From Zoroaster sp. YZ-2022 (lineage: Eukaryota > Echinodermata > Asteroidea > Forcipulatida > Zoroasteridae), in assembly GCA_029582265.1 (NCBI GenBank), contig CM055822.1, positions 41,562,036-41,626,035 on the forward strand: a stretch of DNA of 64,000 bases, read 5' to 3'. The notes beneath the pieces are model-generated. The model ran no database searches and was not told the origin of the DNA. It worked only from the letters and a program-made list of their open reading frames with translations. The position numbers and the translations under genes were made by a program. Numbering within the stretch: position 1 is the stretch's first letter; every line of letters starts with the position of its first letter. This document shows positions 21,365 through 32,984 of this stretch, piece after piece.

Positions 21365-21620
21365 CACATGGGCGGATCCAGAACATTTTTAGGGGGGCTG
21401 AAAATCAAAAACAATTATTTTTCAGTACTACAAAAAATACAATGAAATAATCAAAGGGAGAGAAAAACAAAGCACAGTGAGGGGGAATGAGAGTGCGTTC
21501 TCCCCTCCCCTCCCCCCTCTCTTTTTCTCTCCTTTTTTAATTTTTTTATATTTTTATTTGTACAATTTTAGGGGGGGGGGGGCTACAGCCCCCTTAGCCC
21601 CCCCTGGATCCGCCAATGTG
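21365..21620 (-). mobile_element. MITE 'GGCGGATCCAG', reverse copy
   Basis: Ends 'catgggcggatccagaac' and 'cccctggatccgccaatg'. The interior is the complement of the 6660-6925 copy but lacks the long GA run. Confidence 0.82.
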
Positions 21621-21697
21621 TCACCCCTGAAAAATCATCTGGTCACAAACATTTAGCAAACATTTAGCAAATACATTTATACATTTAGCAATAATAT

Positions 21698-22078
21698 GTG
21701 ACCCGCTCTGTGAAAATGAGTCACAAGTCGCAAATTTGAAAAATTGAGATTTCTATGTGACTGGAAAGAGTACATCATCAGCTTTAATTTGGTATGTTAG
21801 AGGTGTGTGACGTATTGCACTATGGAGATATGCCATTTTTAATAATCAATAATTTGCACAGTTAACACAATTGAATTCTTAGGAAAACAAGCATTCGAAA
21901 GGAAAACAAATGACAGAAATGAAACAACGTACTCACAAAAAATCATTGATTTTAATAGTTTATTGATTGAATATTGACGTCAATTTCAATCAATAAAATA
22001 TTAAAGCCACATAGAAATCTCAATTTTTCCAAATATGCGACTTGTGACTCATTTTCACAGAGCGGGTCAGATATGTAT
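21698..22078. mobile_element. MITE with about 65-bp inverted ends
   Basis: Left 'gtgacccgctctgtgaaaat' followed by 'gagtcacaagtcgcaaattt' and 'gaaaaattgagatttctatg'; the right end is the reverse complement, ending 'tcacagagcgggtc'. The two ends are nearly identical over about 65 bp, so this insertion is relatively young. Confidence 0.88.
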
Positions 22079-22127
22079 AATTTAGCAAATATAATGCAAA
22101 TATAATGCAAATATAATGCAAATATGT

Positions 22128-22330
22128 ACGCATTGGCATAGCCAAGGGCGGGGGGCAGGGGACAGTCTCCCCCACTTTTTGGCAAAGTAGTGTCTGTTTT
22201 CCAAAGTAGTGGAAATACAATCTGTATTTTGACATAATTTGTCGGTTCATTTGAATTTTGATAGATTTAACCCCCAAAAAAATTGTTTGCCCCTCCCCCC
22301 ACTATGAAAATCCTGGCTACGCCACTGAGT
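22128..22330. mobile_element. MITE 'GCGTAGCCAGGA' family
   Basis: Left 'attggcatagccaagggcgg', right 'aaaatcctggctacgccact'. Shares 'aagtagtgtctg' and 'cataatttgtcggttcattt' with 54930-55143 and 32690-32815. Confidence 0.75.
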
Positions 22331-22620
22331 GTACATGAAAACAAAAGAGAGTCATTTCCTTTCCCCCAATGGATCTTGTGGGTCTTTCTGAATTCGAGAC
22401 AAAAGGGGTGTGGACAAAATTACTTTTAAACAATAGTTTATCTTGGGCTGAGATAATCAAACTTACGTTGTTTACTTTCGCTATATGGCATAGCCTCGAT
22501 CAATTATTGATATTTTCTGTAAGAGCCCGAGTCAATAGTGAAAGCAATGAACAGCATATTGCTCTATCAGTACTTGTGCAAAACACCGTAGAGAGTTTAT
22601 TTCCCCAAAACTGCTATGGG

Positions 22621-22970
22621 GTGCCATGGCCGAGCGGTTAAGTGCAGTGGACTCAAGTTGTGATGGCTGTGTCATCAGAATGTGGGTTCGAAACCTGGCG
22701 GTGACCGTGGTGCTTGTGTCCTTGAGCAAGACACTTTACTGTAATTGCTTCTCTTCACCCAGGTGTATAAATGGGTACCTGTGAGGGTAGAGATGGTTAT
22801 TGTGTCTGATTAGCTCTGTAGCGCCAAAAGGTTGCACATTGGCTGTATACTCCCCAGGGAGCTGAGAAAGATTATAGGAATGATATTGGCCCAGTGACCG
22901 GGGGTAATAATGTAAAGCGCATTGGGACATTGTGTGAAATGCGCTATATAAGAATGGAACATTATTATTA
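22621..22970 (+). mobile_element. tRNA-Leu-derived SINE
   Basis: Head 'gtgccatggccgagcggtta', box B 'gggttcgaaacctgg', body 'gtgtccttgagcaagacact', tail 'gcgctatataagaatgg' then ATT repeats. Confidence 0.9.
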
Positions 22971-22979
22971 TCAGCATAC

Positions 22980-23870
22980 CCTCTTCATTTTAATGCGCTT
23001 ATCAATTGTTGTCCTCCAACCCTCCCTATCCGCACCGCCTCGTGATCTACACTGTAGATTTTCACAAATAAAATAGTTACAATCCTCTGTGTGAGAATCA
23101 ATAAAAAGTAGATAGAAGAAACGTTTTGCATAACCAAAATCCTCATGGATTCACAAATTTGACCAAATCCCATAGGACCTCGGGGGCATGGATGACACGG
23201 ATAACACAAAACACATACAGTATGCTAACTCAAAACATGCGCAAAGCTGTGGTGACATCCCGACCACGAACTGTCAAGTCGATTTCAACACGGACCCTTT
23301 TACATGATTTCAGCTCTCTTCTGGCGACCGTGGGAAGACCGGTGTCTCAGTGGACCCAGTCTGGAATATTAGATCAGCGGATATTAGATCACCGTTACAC
23401 GGACCTATTTCTCAATTGCTCGAACGCAATCGTGCAGGTGATTGAGTCCGTCCGGACGTGATCGATCTTCTGATCCGACGGACACGATCGCTCTTAGGCA
23501 CCGGCGCAGTCTGATAGGCCTAAATACCCAATACCGTGAACGTTATACGGAAGGAAAGAGCGATCCGGACATCGATAATTACAAAATCGTCGTGTCAGCC
23601 CTTACCGTCGTCGGTGTAACTTCAAAGTCACCGCATCCGCTTCAGTGAACTTAAACGGCCAGTATTAAATGATTTAGCCTAGATACTTAGTATTGAAAAT
23701 TCATGCATCCATTTCCAAAGATACTGTCCCGTCATTTTGTTCTAGATTCCTATCCATTTTATTTGATTTTCATACTTTACAAGGGCATGATACCTCAAGC
23801 GAATAATATGCTTCATTCGCTAAGTTGCATTATTATTATTATTAGTTTAGTGTAGTAGACGAATAGAGGT
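22980..23870. other. No gene recognised; CpG-richer block at about 23260-23650
   Basis: The segment 23260-23650 has more CpG and GC than its neighbours and holds overlapping plus-strand frames of 111 and 68 codons with no recognisable domain. It could be a diverged exon or a remnant of an element. Confidence 0.35.
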
Positions 23871-23877
23871 TCCTTGC

Positions 23878-24105
23878 AACCACAGATATTGGGGCGGAGC
23901 CAGGGTCTTGAAGAAGGGGGCACACATGGCAAACATAGGGGGTAGAGGTACACTGCCAAAAAACAAACACCCCAATAACAAACAAACAAACACCCCAACA
24001 CCCCAACAAACAAAATACAACATATAGTAAAGTAATACATGCACGGCGATACATAATTAGGGGTGCCCATTCCCCCAATTTATCCCCCTGTATCCGCCAC
24101 TATCA
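23878..24105. mobile_element. Possible MITE, 'GGCGGAGCCAG' type
   Basis: Left 'ttggggcggagccagggtct'; right 'ccccctgtatccgccact'. The ends pair only loosely. The interior has runs of 'aacaaacaaacacccc'. Confidence 0.4.
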
Positions 24106-24254
24106 CAGAATCACTGGTACATGTACTAGTGTGCGTTATCGGCTCTATTAATATTCAAGTTAAAATGTAAAAATTAATTGCACTAATAATTAAACAATTA
24201 ATTAAATTACATTTGTTTTGCTTGTTAGTCTATTTGTTTTGTTTTACTCCTTCT

Positions 24255-24855
24255 ATAGGTTGGTGAAATTCTTGCGTCGGGAGATAAACAATTGATTTAA
24301 TCTTGTCCCACACCGACGTGTGTATAGCACTGTATACTACACAGGCGACTCGGGCGGGATTCGAACCCACGACCTCCTGCTTATTAGTGCAGACGTCTTA
24401 ACCTCTTGACCACCGAGCTTGCCCGATGACAATTGGCTGGCTAGAATCCCATATAGCAGCGGGTTCCACGACCTCCTGCTTATTAGTGCAGACGTCTTAA
24501 CCTCTCGACCACCGAGCTTGCCCGATGACAATTGGCTGGCTAGAATCCCATAGCAGCGGGTTCCGCTGCTATACACACGTCGGTGTGGGGCAATTGTTTA
24601 TCTCCCGACGCAAGAATTTCACCAACCTATATATATCGCGGAACCCGCTGCTATGTGGGATTCTAGCCGGCCAATTGTCATCGGGCAAGCTCGGTGGTCG
24701 AGAGGTTAAGACGTCTGCACTAGTAAGCAGGAGGTCGTGGGTTCGAATCCCGCCCGAGTCGCCTGTGTAGTTTTTTCACAGACACTCGGAAAGCACTGAG
24801 TACCGGTATACAGTGCTATACACACGTCGGTGTGGGGCAAGATTAAATCAATTTA
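24255..24855. mobile_element. Second tRNA-derived SINE, inverted pair with a partial duplicate
   Basis: A plus-strand copy at about 24650-24855 has box A 'tggtcgagaggttaag', box B 'gggttcgaatcccgcc', 'cacagacactcggaaagcac' and 'acacacgtcggtgtggggca'. A minus copy lies at about 24255-24440. A second minus head fragment follows at 24458-24545, duplicating 'gacctcctgcttattagtgc'. The arrangement is a large imperfect palindrome. Confidence 0.82.
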
Positions 24856-24944
24856 CTCCTTCTGTCTGAATAATCGCATTTCACAAATCTCATAATCTCT
24901 TTTTCAAGCCAAAACTCCGTGCACCCCTCTCTATTCATGTTGTA

Positions 24945-25475
24945 ACAGTGTAATCCCTCTTTTGTCCGGTGTCAGGACTAGAACCTGACACTGTTTTTTT
25001 CATCTTTTTCTGCTGTGTTCATTTCACACCTGACTAACTTCTGCTCACTCTTTTCATTTGCAACCCCCTCTCTCTTTCAGTAGTCATGTCATGAAATGTG
25101 TAATCACTACATGCATCCTTTATCATCTGTTTCATTGTGCAGTTGTTTCTCATCAATTCTGTGAAACATTGTGTTTATCTGAAATAAATGATCTTGCTTT
25201 AACTGAGATTATTCCGGTGTTCCCTAAATTGTTTGGAGTAGTATATGTATGTATTTCGTCCATTTCGTCTTTGAGAAAGAACCTGCTAGGTTCCAAACGT
25301 AAGGCCAATAAACCATTAGTTTGCATTTATACTAAATGTCCTTTAGGTCGGTAAGCAGTTTGCAACAGCTAATTCTCTGTTTAATTGAGCAGAAGTCAGT
25401 CAGGTGTGAAATGAACACAGAGAAGAAGATACAAAAAGCGCGGCCACCTATCGGTCCTGGGACCGAACAAAAGAG
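24945..25475. mobile_element. Foldback element with inserted TA-MITE and hammerhead-like segment
   Basis: The left arm has 'taatccctcttttgtccggt', 'gtgttcatttcacacctgac' and 'taacttctgctcac'. The right arm has 'gagcagaagtcagtcaggtg', 'tgaaatgaacacag' and 'cgaacaaaagagggatta'. Between them lies text from the TA-MITE of 5969-6236 (25040-25245, left end missing), then 'tttgagaaagaacctgctag' followed by 'gttccaaacgtaaggcc', a degenerate version of the element at 41820. Confidence 0.7.
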
Positions 25476-25784
25476 GGATTAGTCATGAATTATAAAGGTA
25501 CAGGAAGAGCAGTTTTTGGCTGGAAGATTAGCGAAAAGGAAAGAGTCAGATAAGGAGAGTATAACAAAACAGACAAAATTGTAATAAAATTATAGCATCT
25601 CAGACAAAAACAATTTCAAGTGATGATTTCTACAGTCATAAACTTGACACCATGTAAGTTTCATGTTAATCTGTGATCACATGTTTTTCGAGAATACCAC
25701 CAAAGTGAGGGGCTATTATGGGACTCCGTAATACGTACTAATTATGTGGCTAGATGGAAGCTTGCTTAAAGCCGCTATATACAC

Positions 25785-25960
25785 TATTCAATTGAATTGA
25801 ATTGAATTGAATTGAATTGAATTGAATTGAATTCAATTGAATTGAATTGAATTGAATTGAATTGAATTGAATTGAATTGAATTGAATTCAATTCAATTCA
25901 ATTCAATTCAATTCAATTCAATTCAATTCAATTCAATTCAATTCAATTCAATTCAATTCT
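25785..25960. repeat. (AATTG)n pentanucleotide repeat with strand switches
   Basis: Runs of ATTGA units switch to TTCAA units at about 25831 and again at about 25886, so the array is palindromic in part. It abuts 'tggtttatttaaaaaacacc', the probable 3' end of a dispersed element that also occurs at 53090. Confidence 0.92.
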
Positions 25961-26300
25961 GGTTTATTTAAAAAACACCAAACAAAAAGTCCGAGGACTA
26001 AAAATATTTGGTTTACAGTAAAAATTTACAGCATCTAAGAAGAACATCTAGAAAGGTAAATAATTTATTAAAAACATTTCCATAGAAAACATTCTAAAAA
26101 CATAAATTAACACTTTTAAATAAAACGTGAAATGTACTTTGTGTGAAGTCGATGATGGTATACCTGATATGTCTTGGCATCTTGTGCCATCGTTTTTGTA
26201 AAATGAATGAAGTAATTTCCAAAATTGATTTTTGTCCTCTTGAAGACAGAAACTACACGTTGTAATATTGAATACGGACAACATGCAATTTCACATGTTT
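25961..26300 (-). mobile_element. Dispersed element, probable non-LTR retroelement 3' end
   Basis: Follows a TTCAA repeat directly, as a retroelement tail would on the opposite strand. Similar joins ('caattcaattaaaaactggt' then 'ttattaaatattctcaa') are at 53085. It shares 'atgaagtaatttccaaaatt' with 10105-10275. No coding region was found. Confidence 0.5.
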
Positions 26301-27186
26301 TCTCGTAACGAGAAGATATAATAAAACGATAAAAGCTGAACAATGTTCAGGTTGGTTTTCTACATTCATATCTCTTGATTCTTAATTTAAAGTATTTACA
26401 GACATTTTTTAGCAAAAGTGTACCGGTATCCTGGCTTTTAAGGGGTTGATATATCTCGGAGGATCAACCATGATTTGAGATGGGTCTCGTTTGACTAAAA
26501 CCTGTGTCTTACCATGATCTCTCTATACCTAGCGGAGGAAAAGGGAATATGGAAAAGGAACTCAAGTAATAGTGCAGAAACATTATACGTGAGTATAGAT
26601 GAAAGTAAGAACTTGCATGCATGGATTTATGCTCTTGATGAGATGTTTCTAAACGAAGATATGCATAAAAACAATCAGTACATACCGGTACTGTTGGTAA
26701 AATGTCTGTGAATGCATCCAGTCTTGATAAGAATCACGAGATCTGTACAGAATCTGGTGAAAGTTCCAGCTGATTAAATTTTGTCGTTATCGAGAAAATA
26801 GTTAAAACGCATTCAAAATATTCGTATTACGTGCAGCATTAAATCTCCGGAAGACAATTACTTTATTCATTTACAAAATAATTTGATTAATTTTATTAAA
26901 ATGATCGGCACCTGTAAGACAGAAATATATTGAGAGATGTTTGCATCAACATCCCACCAATTAAGTTAAAATTCACATCATATCCCTCTGTCCACAAATA
27001 AAAATTATATGCAAATGATATCATCACAGTCACCATTGCTTGAATGATTAAAGATATATCCACTGTTTGGCTAAAACGACCCCAAAAATAGAATTTAGAA
27101 AGCGAACAAATTTCGGAAGATAATATCGTTGTTAAAAAAAAAATGAAATTCAGATGTCGGAAACTGTAAATTAAAGCGATATTTCA
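26301..27186. other. No gene recognised
   Basis: AT-rich. At 26800-26990, 'ttaaaacgcattcaaaatat' and 'atttgattaattttattaaa' are diverged matches to the dispersed element, here on the plus strand, giving an inverted pair with 25961-26300. Confidence 0.4.
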
Positions 27187-27955
27187 AACACGCTTGATTA
27201 TGATTGACATCCACACCAATCGGAAGACTGCACACGCCCTCAACCCATTACATACAATAAATTGTGAGGTCACGAGCTTGATTATGAATGACATCCACAC
27301 CAATCGGAAGACTGCACACGCCCTCAACCCATTACATACAATAAACTGTGAGGTCACGAGCTTGATTATGAATGACATCCACACCAATCGGAAGACTGCA
27401 CACGCCCTCAACCCATTACATACAATATATTGTGAGGTCACGAGCTTGATTATGAATGACATCCACACCAATCGGAAGACTGCACACGCCCTCAACCCAT
27501 TACATACAATAAATTGTGAGGTCACGAGCTTGATTATAATAATAATAATAATAATAATGTGTGGACTTATATAGCGCACGTATCCACCAACTAAGTGGTG
27601 CTCAAGGCGCATTATATCATTACCCCTGCTCATAAGGCTCATAAATCATTCCTGAAACCATCTCAGCTCCCTGGGGAGTATACAGCTCAATTGCTGCCAT
27701 TACAGCGCATATAGGGCTAATCAACCAACTCTGCCCTCACAGGTGCCCATTTAACCCCTGGGTGGAGAGAAGCAATTATGGTTAAGTGTCTTGCTCAAGG
27801 ACACAAGTGCCACACCAATCGGAAGACTGCACACGCCCTCAACCCATTACATACAATAAATTGTGAGGTCACGAGCTTGATTATGAATGACATCCACACC
27901 AATCGGAAGACTGCACACGCCCTCAACCCATTACATACAATAAATTGTGAGGTCA
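27187..27955 (+). repeat. 84-bp tandem repeat, six copies, interrupted by a SINE
   Basis: Four copies at about 27187-27530 and two more at 27812-27955 share 'gacatccacaccaatcggaa', 'gcacacgccctcaaccca' and 'ttgtgaggtcacgagcttga'. The unit is 84 bp, a multiple of three, so both strands stay open over long stretches. I treat those frames as repeat by-products. Confidence 0.92.
27535..27812 (-). mobile_element. 5'-truncated SINE inserted in the 84-bp array
   Basis: (AAT)n, 'gtgtggacttatatagcgca', 'agctccctggggagtataca' and 'cttgctcaaggacacaagtg'. The tRNA head is missing. The array resumes immediately after. Confidence 0.88.
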
Positions 27956-27959
27956 CGTG

Positions 27960-28585
27960 CAACCTGAGGATTAAAACGTGGTGTCACGCCTTTTATTAAT
28001 TTGAGATTTTAATTTACTGGTGCTCATTCTTGACTGATTTTTGTTTTCGTTCAATGTCTCAAATGAAAACATACAGCTTCCTTAACCCCAGAAAAAATAT
28101 AGCAATTCAACATTGAAATCTATTTATTACCAACAAATCGGCCCAAACACGTGCGATACATCTTTAAATAAAGTCATTTTATAAACAAACCGGGGAAAAA
28201 AAGCTCATTTCTGCATTCCATCATCCCACTATTCCAACCGGAACACCTTGCTGGACTTATGATAAGTATGCGGGTGGTTTTCTGCCTGAAAAAAAACCGG
28301 GATTTCAACTCGTCCTTGGTAACGGTTTACACTAATAGAACACACTTGTGTTAGTGCCATGACTATAATCGTGCTATCTAGATAGTGTCTTTGTAGTTTG
28401 TTTGGGCCATGACATGAGCCAAATAGGTTCTTTAACGTGACTTTAAAACACGTATAATGTATTCCTGGCACGATGGAAGAGAGATAAAGGGGTCTCAGTG
28501 ATGCGTCTTGGTATTTACTTCAAATGGGATTTAAGCCTATTTTGCCAATTGTGTCCTACAGTCTTATCACGATCCCCCGTATGGA
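27960..28585. other. No gene recognised; segment repeated at 31830-32150
   Basis: 'gtcacgccttttattaattt', 'tcgttcaatgtctcaaa' and 'ggcccaaacacg' here recur in the same order at about 31940-32120, indicating an old dispersed duplicate. Confidence 0.45.
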
Positions 28586-28790
28586 GTGCCACGGTCGAAC
28601 GGTTTAGTGCATCGGCTTTGTGTTCTGATGGGTCTGCAGTGAGGCGGGGCGCGCACAGACCAGAAACCATATTTTTTTTAAATTTTGGCCTAATGGCTTG
28701 ACGTCACATTTACCATTGGATAGTGACTCAAAATAGTGGCACACCAATGATGAGTGACCAAAAACCGGAGACTTTTTGGGGGCATTACAT
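28586..28790 (+). mobile_element. Chimeric fragment: SINE head joined to MITE 'GTCTCCGG' ends
   Basis: 'atggagtgccacggtcgaac' and 'ggcttigtgttctgatggg'-like text is a SINE head (28580-28632), joined to 'cagaccagaaaccat'. Then 'aatggcttgacgtcacattt' matches 18300-18330, and 'accggagactttttggggg' follows. Two elements and a flank are fused. Confidence 0.55.
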
Positions 28791-29345
28791 GTTTTTTTTA
28801 AAACAATGTTTCTATGTTTTACAAATGGTGTAACATTTTGTAAAACTCAACATAACAATTCCTGCTTTTTGTAAGATAAAAGCACTCCAGGCGAAATCGT
28901 TAGTCAGGATGATTGATATGTGTACGAACTTTACACCAAGTAAGGTTTTTGATTATTATTATTATTTCGTATAAACCTGTCAAACTAATTTAACACACAA
29001 TAAATACTGTTATGCATGGTCAGCAATGAAAAGTTGAGGTGCTCAGCCATAGCTGTGCATCAGAGTCCCGTCTGATGAGATCACCTGGGCAACGGTATCT
29101 GGGGCAAGTAAACTGTGATGTGGTCCGCAGTTTGGATTGCTCCACAATTCATTAATTTAATAATCCGGTAATAACCAATGTTGTACCGGTACCTTCCCTT
29201 TTAGGTATATCAGAATTCTTTTAGAATTAAAAGAAATTGTCCCATACATTACCTCTTGAAATTTCATCAAGTTTAACAATATGCATATTGTAATAAATAG
29301 GCCCTATAGAATTTGATGTTGCAAATAATGGTTATTGGAATTACA

Positions 29346-29712
29346 TGGAGTGCCATGGTGGAGCGGTTTAGTGCATCGGATTTGTGTTCTGATGGCTGAG
29401 TCGTCAGAATGTGGGTTCGAATCCCAGCCGCGACCGGGGTGCTTGTGTCCTTGAGCAAGACACTTTACCATAATTGTTTCTCTCCACCCAGGGGTAAATG
29501 GGTACCTGTGAGGGCAGAGTTGGTTGTTGTGTTTGATTAGCCCTATATGCGCTGTAATGGCAGCAATTGAGCTGTATACTCCCCAGGGAGCTGAGATGGT
29601 TTCAGGAATGATTTATGAGCCTGATGAGCAGGGGTAATAATATAATGCGCCTTGAGCACCTGTATAGTGGATACGTGCGCTATATAAGTCCACATTATTA
29701 TTATTATTATTA
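29346..29712 (+). mobile_element. tRNA-Leu-derived SINE, full length
   Basis: Head 'gtgccatggtggagcggttt', box B 'gggttcgaatcccagcc', body 'gtgtccttgagcaagacact' and 'ctccccagggagctgagatg', tail (ATT)n. Confidence 0.9.
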
Positions 29713-29715
29713 TTA

Positions 29716-29780
29716 CTACAGTAAATCGAACCTAGCAGGTTCTTTCTCAAAGAATGAACCTGCTACTGGGATTGAAACAT
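29716..29780. mobile_element. Relic of the foldback family of 41820-41985
   Basis: 'cgaacctagcaggttctttc' followed by 'tcaaagaatgaacctgctac' is a short imperfect inverted pair shared with 41900-41945. Confidence 0.6.
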
Positions 29781-30290
29781 AACACCAATAACTAATATAC
29801 ATATCGTTAAAATGTTCAATAACACTATATAACTATGTGGGCAGAGTGTTTATTGTTTATTGAGTTCGATCGATTTGTGGGATAGCCTAGTTTAGATCAG
29901 TAGCGCTCTGTTTGATTTATCGCATGCAGTTTCGCCTTCAGTTCAGGCGGGCGCCATTACAGCGAGATGTTGAAATAAATTCGCTTTGTAAATATTATCA
30001 TTTAAAAAAATTAATTTGGTTATTTTAGAAAATGTCTCCCCAGGGAGTCTGACAGTCTCAATTACCATAAATACAAAGGTTCCCCTTGAAAGATAGGATG
30101 GATTTCCTGATTGAATCTGTAAACATTATATTGATAGTCAACATAGTTCGACCAAGTAATATATGTAGTCATTCTTCTGGTTTGTGCAGGACTGGCACAA
30201 ATCTAGTAGGCCCGTGTTTTTAAGATGTTTACATTTTCTTATCTCACATCCATATGGTATTCAAAACAATTAAGTTAAGATTAAAGATGT

Positions 30291-30420
30291 ACACTGCAAA
30301 AACTGTGGTGTTAAAAACTACACCATTGGTGTTTATATTTAATAGGCAACAATATAAACACCATGGAAGAATAAAGTTGACACCAGTAGTGTTATTTTAA
30401 CACCTCGGTTTTTGCAGGGT
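30291..30420. mobile_element. Palindromic MITE 'TACACTGCAAAAACT', second copy
   Basis: Left 'tacactgcaaaaactgtggt', right 'cacctcggtttttgcagggt'. It is the 20249 copy in reverse orientation. Confidence 0.87.
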
Positions 30421-31485
30421 TATTGCACGTGTTTTTATACCGGCCAAGAAATGGAAAAAAATACTTTGATAATAAGATTTTTACAAAATGGTTGTCAGAA
30501 GCTTGCTTTAACAGTAAAAAAAAAACAGTGACAGAATTCATTCATGACGGAGCCCATCACATAAATTCACTTCGGTACATATTAACTGTAAAACCATGCT
30601 TAACACGAGCATTTTGTTCCTCAAGTACGGTAAAGCATCATTGTATCAAAATTAAGTTGTCCGTGAATGCTGCTAAAATATAGCGAAATAAAACGGGTAT
30701 CTATATATAACAATGCTAGAGTTACTAAAAAATTATATAAATGGCTGCCTGGCAAATAAGTTGACACACCATTTCGATAATAGCCCCGTGTTTGTCTTCA
30801 AGGCAGGCGGATTAAACTCAACCAGAAATTTTGTACTCACTGTATATTCACGGAATGTCGTCAGCAAATATCAAATTCACTGTGGGATAAATACGTTGCT
30901 ATGGATTTTATTGCAAGTGTCTCTCAAGTACAACGACTGGCAATTTGTTCGTTACTGTAGTGGTTTCTCAGGGGGCAGATGGTAGGAAGTCTGTGTCAAT
31001 CACGGAAGATTAGATGGCTTAACTAACGCACGCACAGATGATTTATACGTCCGCGCTTAAGGCAACTTGAACAAACATCGTTGAAACCAGCAACTAAAGC
31101 GTTTTACACACAGTGATAAGTGGCATCTTTTGACCCTAAATATATAAATAGTTTGCTGTCTGCGACAACGGCAAAGAACATTCACGATACATGTTGCTGT
31201 TTAGTAACATCCATTTATTTCCCTCTGGTTTTCAATAAATTCATCTTAAAACTAACCATTGAAAGTTTCATCATAATAGGTACTCGCGTTTTTGATAAAA
31301 CGACGATAAACATGTTTTTGATTGTTTTTTTATGCTTCAATTCCTCATTGTGTTCAATGATTTACAAAAAGTTGCAGGACAGCAATGTAAATTCGACTTA
31401 ATAATTCCTGTTTTATCGAAGATGAAAGCACTTCAGACGGAAAAGCACTTCAGACGGAAAAACACTTCAATCGTCAAGGCCAAAA
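30421..31485. other. No gene recognised
   Basis: Plus-strand frames of 86-93 codons at 30423-30683, 30713-30985 and 31120-31401 have no recognisable domain and no clear splice signals. A duplicated 'cacttcagacggaaaa' lies at about 31430-31462. Confidence 0.4.
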
Positions 31486-31489
31486 ATAA

Positions 31490-31760
31490 AAAGGTCTCCG
31501 GTTTTTGGTCTCCTTGCGCGTCGCCCCAGAGCCGCGTGTTGGCATTTTTATTTTTTATTATTTTTTTTGTGCTATGAAACGATTTTCCAATTGCAGACAA
31601 AATTGCTGGATCGATTGGAATTCTACCGCGTGTACATGTATCACGTGTTTCACTGGTTGGCAAAAAAGGTTACAAAAAAAGAAAAGAAAAAAAAGAAACG
31701 AAAAAAAGAAAAAAGAAAAGGCGCGTCACCTATGACCAGAAACCAGAGTCTTTTTTGGGC
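31490..31760 (+). mobile_element. MITE family 'GTCTCCGG', shortened copy
   Basis: Left 'aaaggtctccggtttttggt' then 'cttgcgcgtcgcc'; interior 'aattgctggatcgattggaa'; right 'tgaccagaaaccagagtctt'. The middle is deleted and an A-rich run fills 31670-31720. Confidence 0.82.
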
Positions 31761-32309
31761 CTATTATATCGCCCGTAATTGGCTAGAACTGCCGACAAAA
31801 TATAATTTAGGCCTATAAAGCAAACGAATCTTTAAAGATAATATCGTTGTTAAACAAAACAAACAATGAAATTCGTATGTCGGAAACTGTAAATAAAAGC
31901 AATATTTCAAACGCGCTTAATTGATTCTGATTGACAGCCACGCTGTCCCGGGTCCCGCCTTTTTATTAATTTGAGTTTTTAATTGACTGATGTGCTAATC
32001 CTTGACGGATTATTTTTCGTTCAATATCTCAAAAAGCTTACTCCCTGTAACCCATAAAAATAGCAATTCAATATTTATATTTGATATCATCAAATGGGCC
32101 CAAACACGGTCGAAACATGTTTAAGTTGATAATCCGGTATTTACCAACGAAGTACCAATACCCTATTATAACTGTTTTTACTTTTACATAGATGTAAATA
32201 TTTTCTGATTATGTATGGAAATGCTGCCCTCTGTTGATCTCTTTAATCAGATAACCAACAAATGAAAACTCCTGAGAGGTGTGAACCTGCGGCGGACAAT
32301 CGCACCGGT

Positions 32310-32540
32310 GCTATCCGCACCGTGCATAAGCTGTTGAGGGCGCATGTGTTTAGATCACTCTGATGATTGATAGGACAGCGATAGTGCGTCGCGTTTAGCG
32401 AATTTGATTGTTGTATGTAGTTGATGTGCGTACGCGCGGAATATTTCAGTAATCATAATGGCTGGCTGATGTTCACGTATAGGTGCACCCCACGAAATAG
32501 TGAGATATTCATGCGCCTGTTTATGTATCTGTTAAACAGT
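32310..32540 (+). repeat. Interspersed repeat (as at 12740) joined to a MITE end
   Basis: 32310-32475 matches 12740-12905. 'ggtgcaccccacgaaatagt' at 32480 is one end of the MITE at 18430-18897. Confidence 0.55.
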
Positions 32541-32689
32541 GTCGTACAAAATGGTACATAAAGTGTTTTTTTGTTTTGTTCTGTTCTGTTCTGTTTTGTG
32601 GGCAGTTTATGGGTGGAAATAACATACATGCAAAATATGAATGCAGACATACAAATAGCCTATACCCCCTCCCCGTTTAGAGACTTTAG

Positions 32690-32815
32690 AGATCGTCGAT
32701 TTCGGGGGGGGGGGAAACAATTTTATTTGTTGGTTCATTTGAATTTTGTGTCGGTAAATTACCCCCCAAAAATGCTCGCCCCTCACTCTGAAAATCTTGG
32801 CTACGCCACTGTATA
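32690..32815 (+). mobile_element. MITE 'GCGTAGCCAGGA' family, truncated
   Basis: A G-run, then 'ttggttcatttgaattttgt', then 'aaaatcttggctacgccact'. The left end is missing. Confidence 0.65.
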
Positions 32816-32984
32816 TATATAACTCCTCAATTTGTATGGTGAAAAAAAAAAACTTTTGTTGTCGTATCCCTTTGTGTATTGTCCTATCTTTACCCTAGCT
32901 TTACTGCAAGCTGCCACTTCTACCTATTGTGTGGCTCAATAATCCCTCCAGCAGTCTACTTAAGCAGCAGCATTTTCCAGAGTC

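Noticed and set aside
27184..27642. Long frames on both strands (126 and 152 codons)
   Set aside because: Made by an 84-bp tandem repeat whose length is a multiple of three.
27187..27955. CRISPR-like array of regular repeats
   Set aside because: There are no unique spacers; the 84-bp units are directly tandem, and the DNA is eukaryotic.
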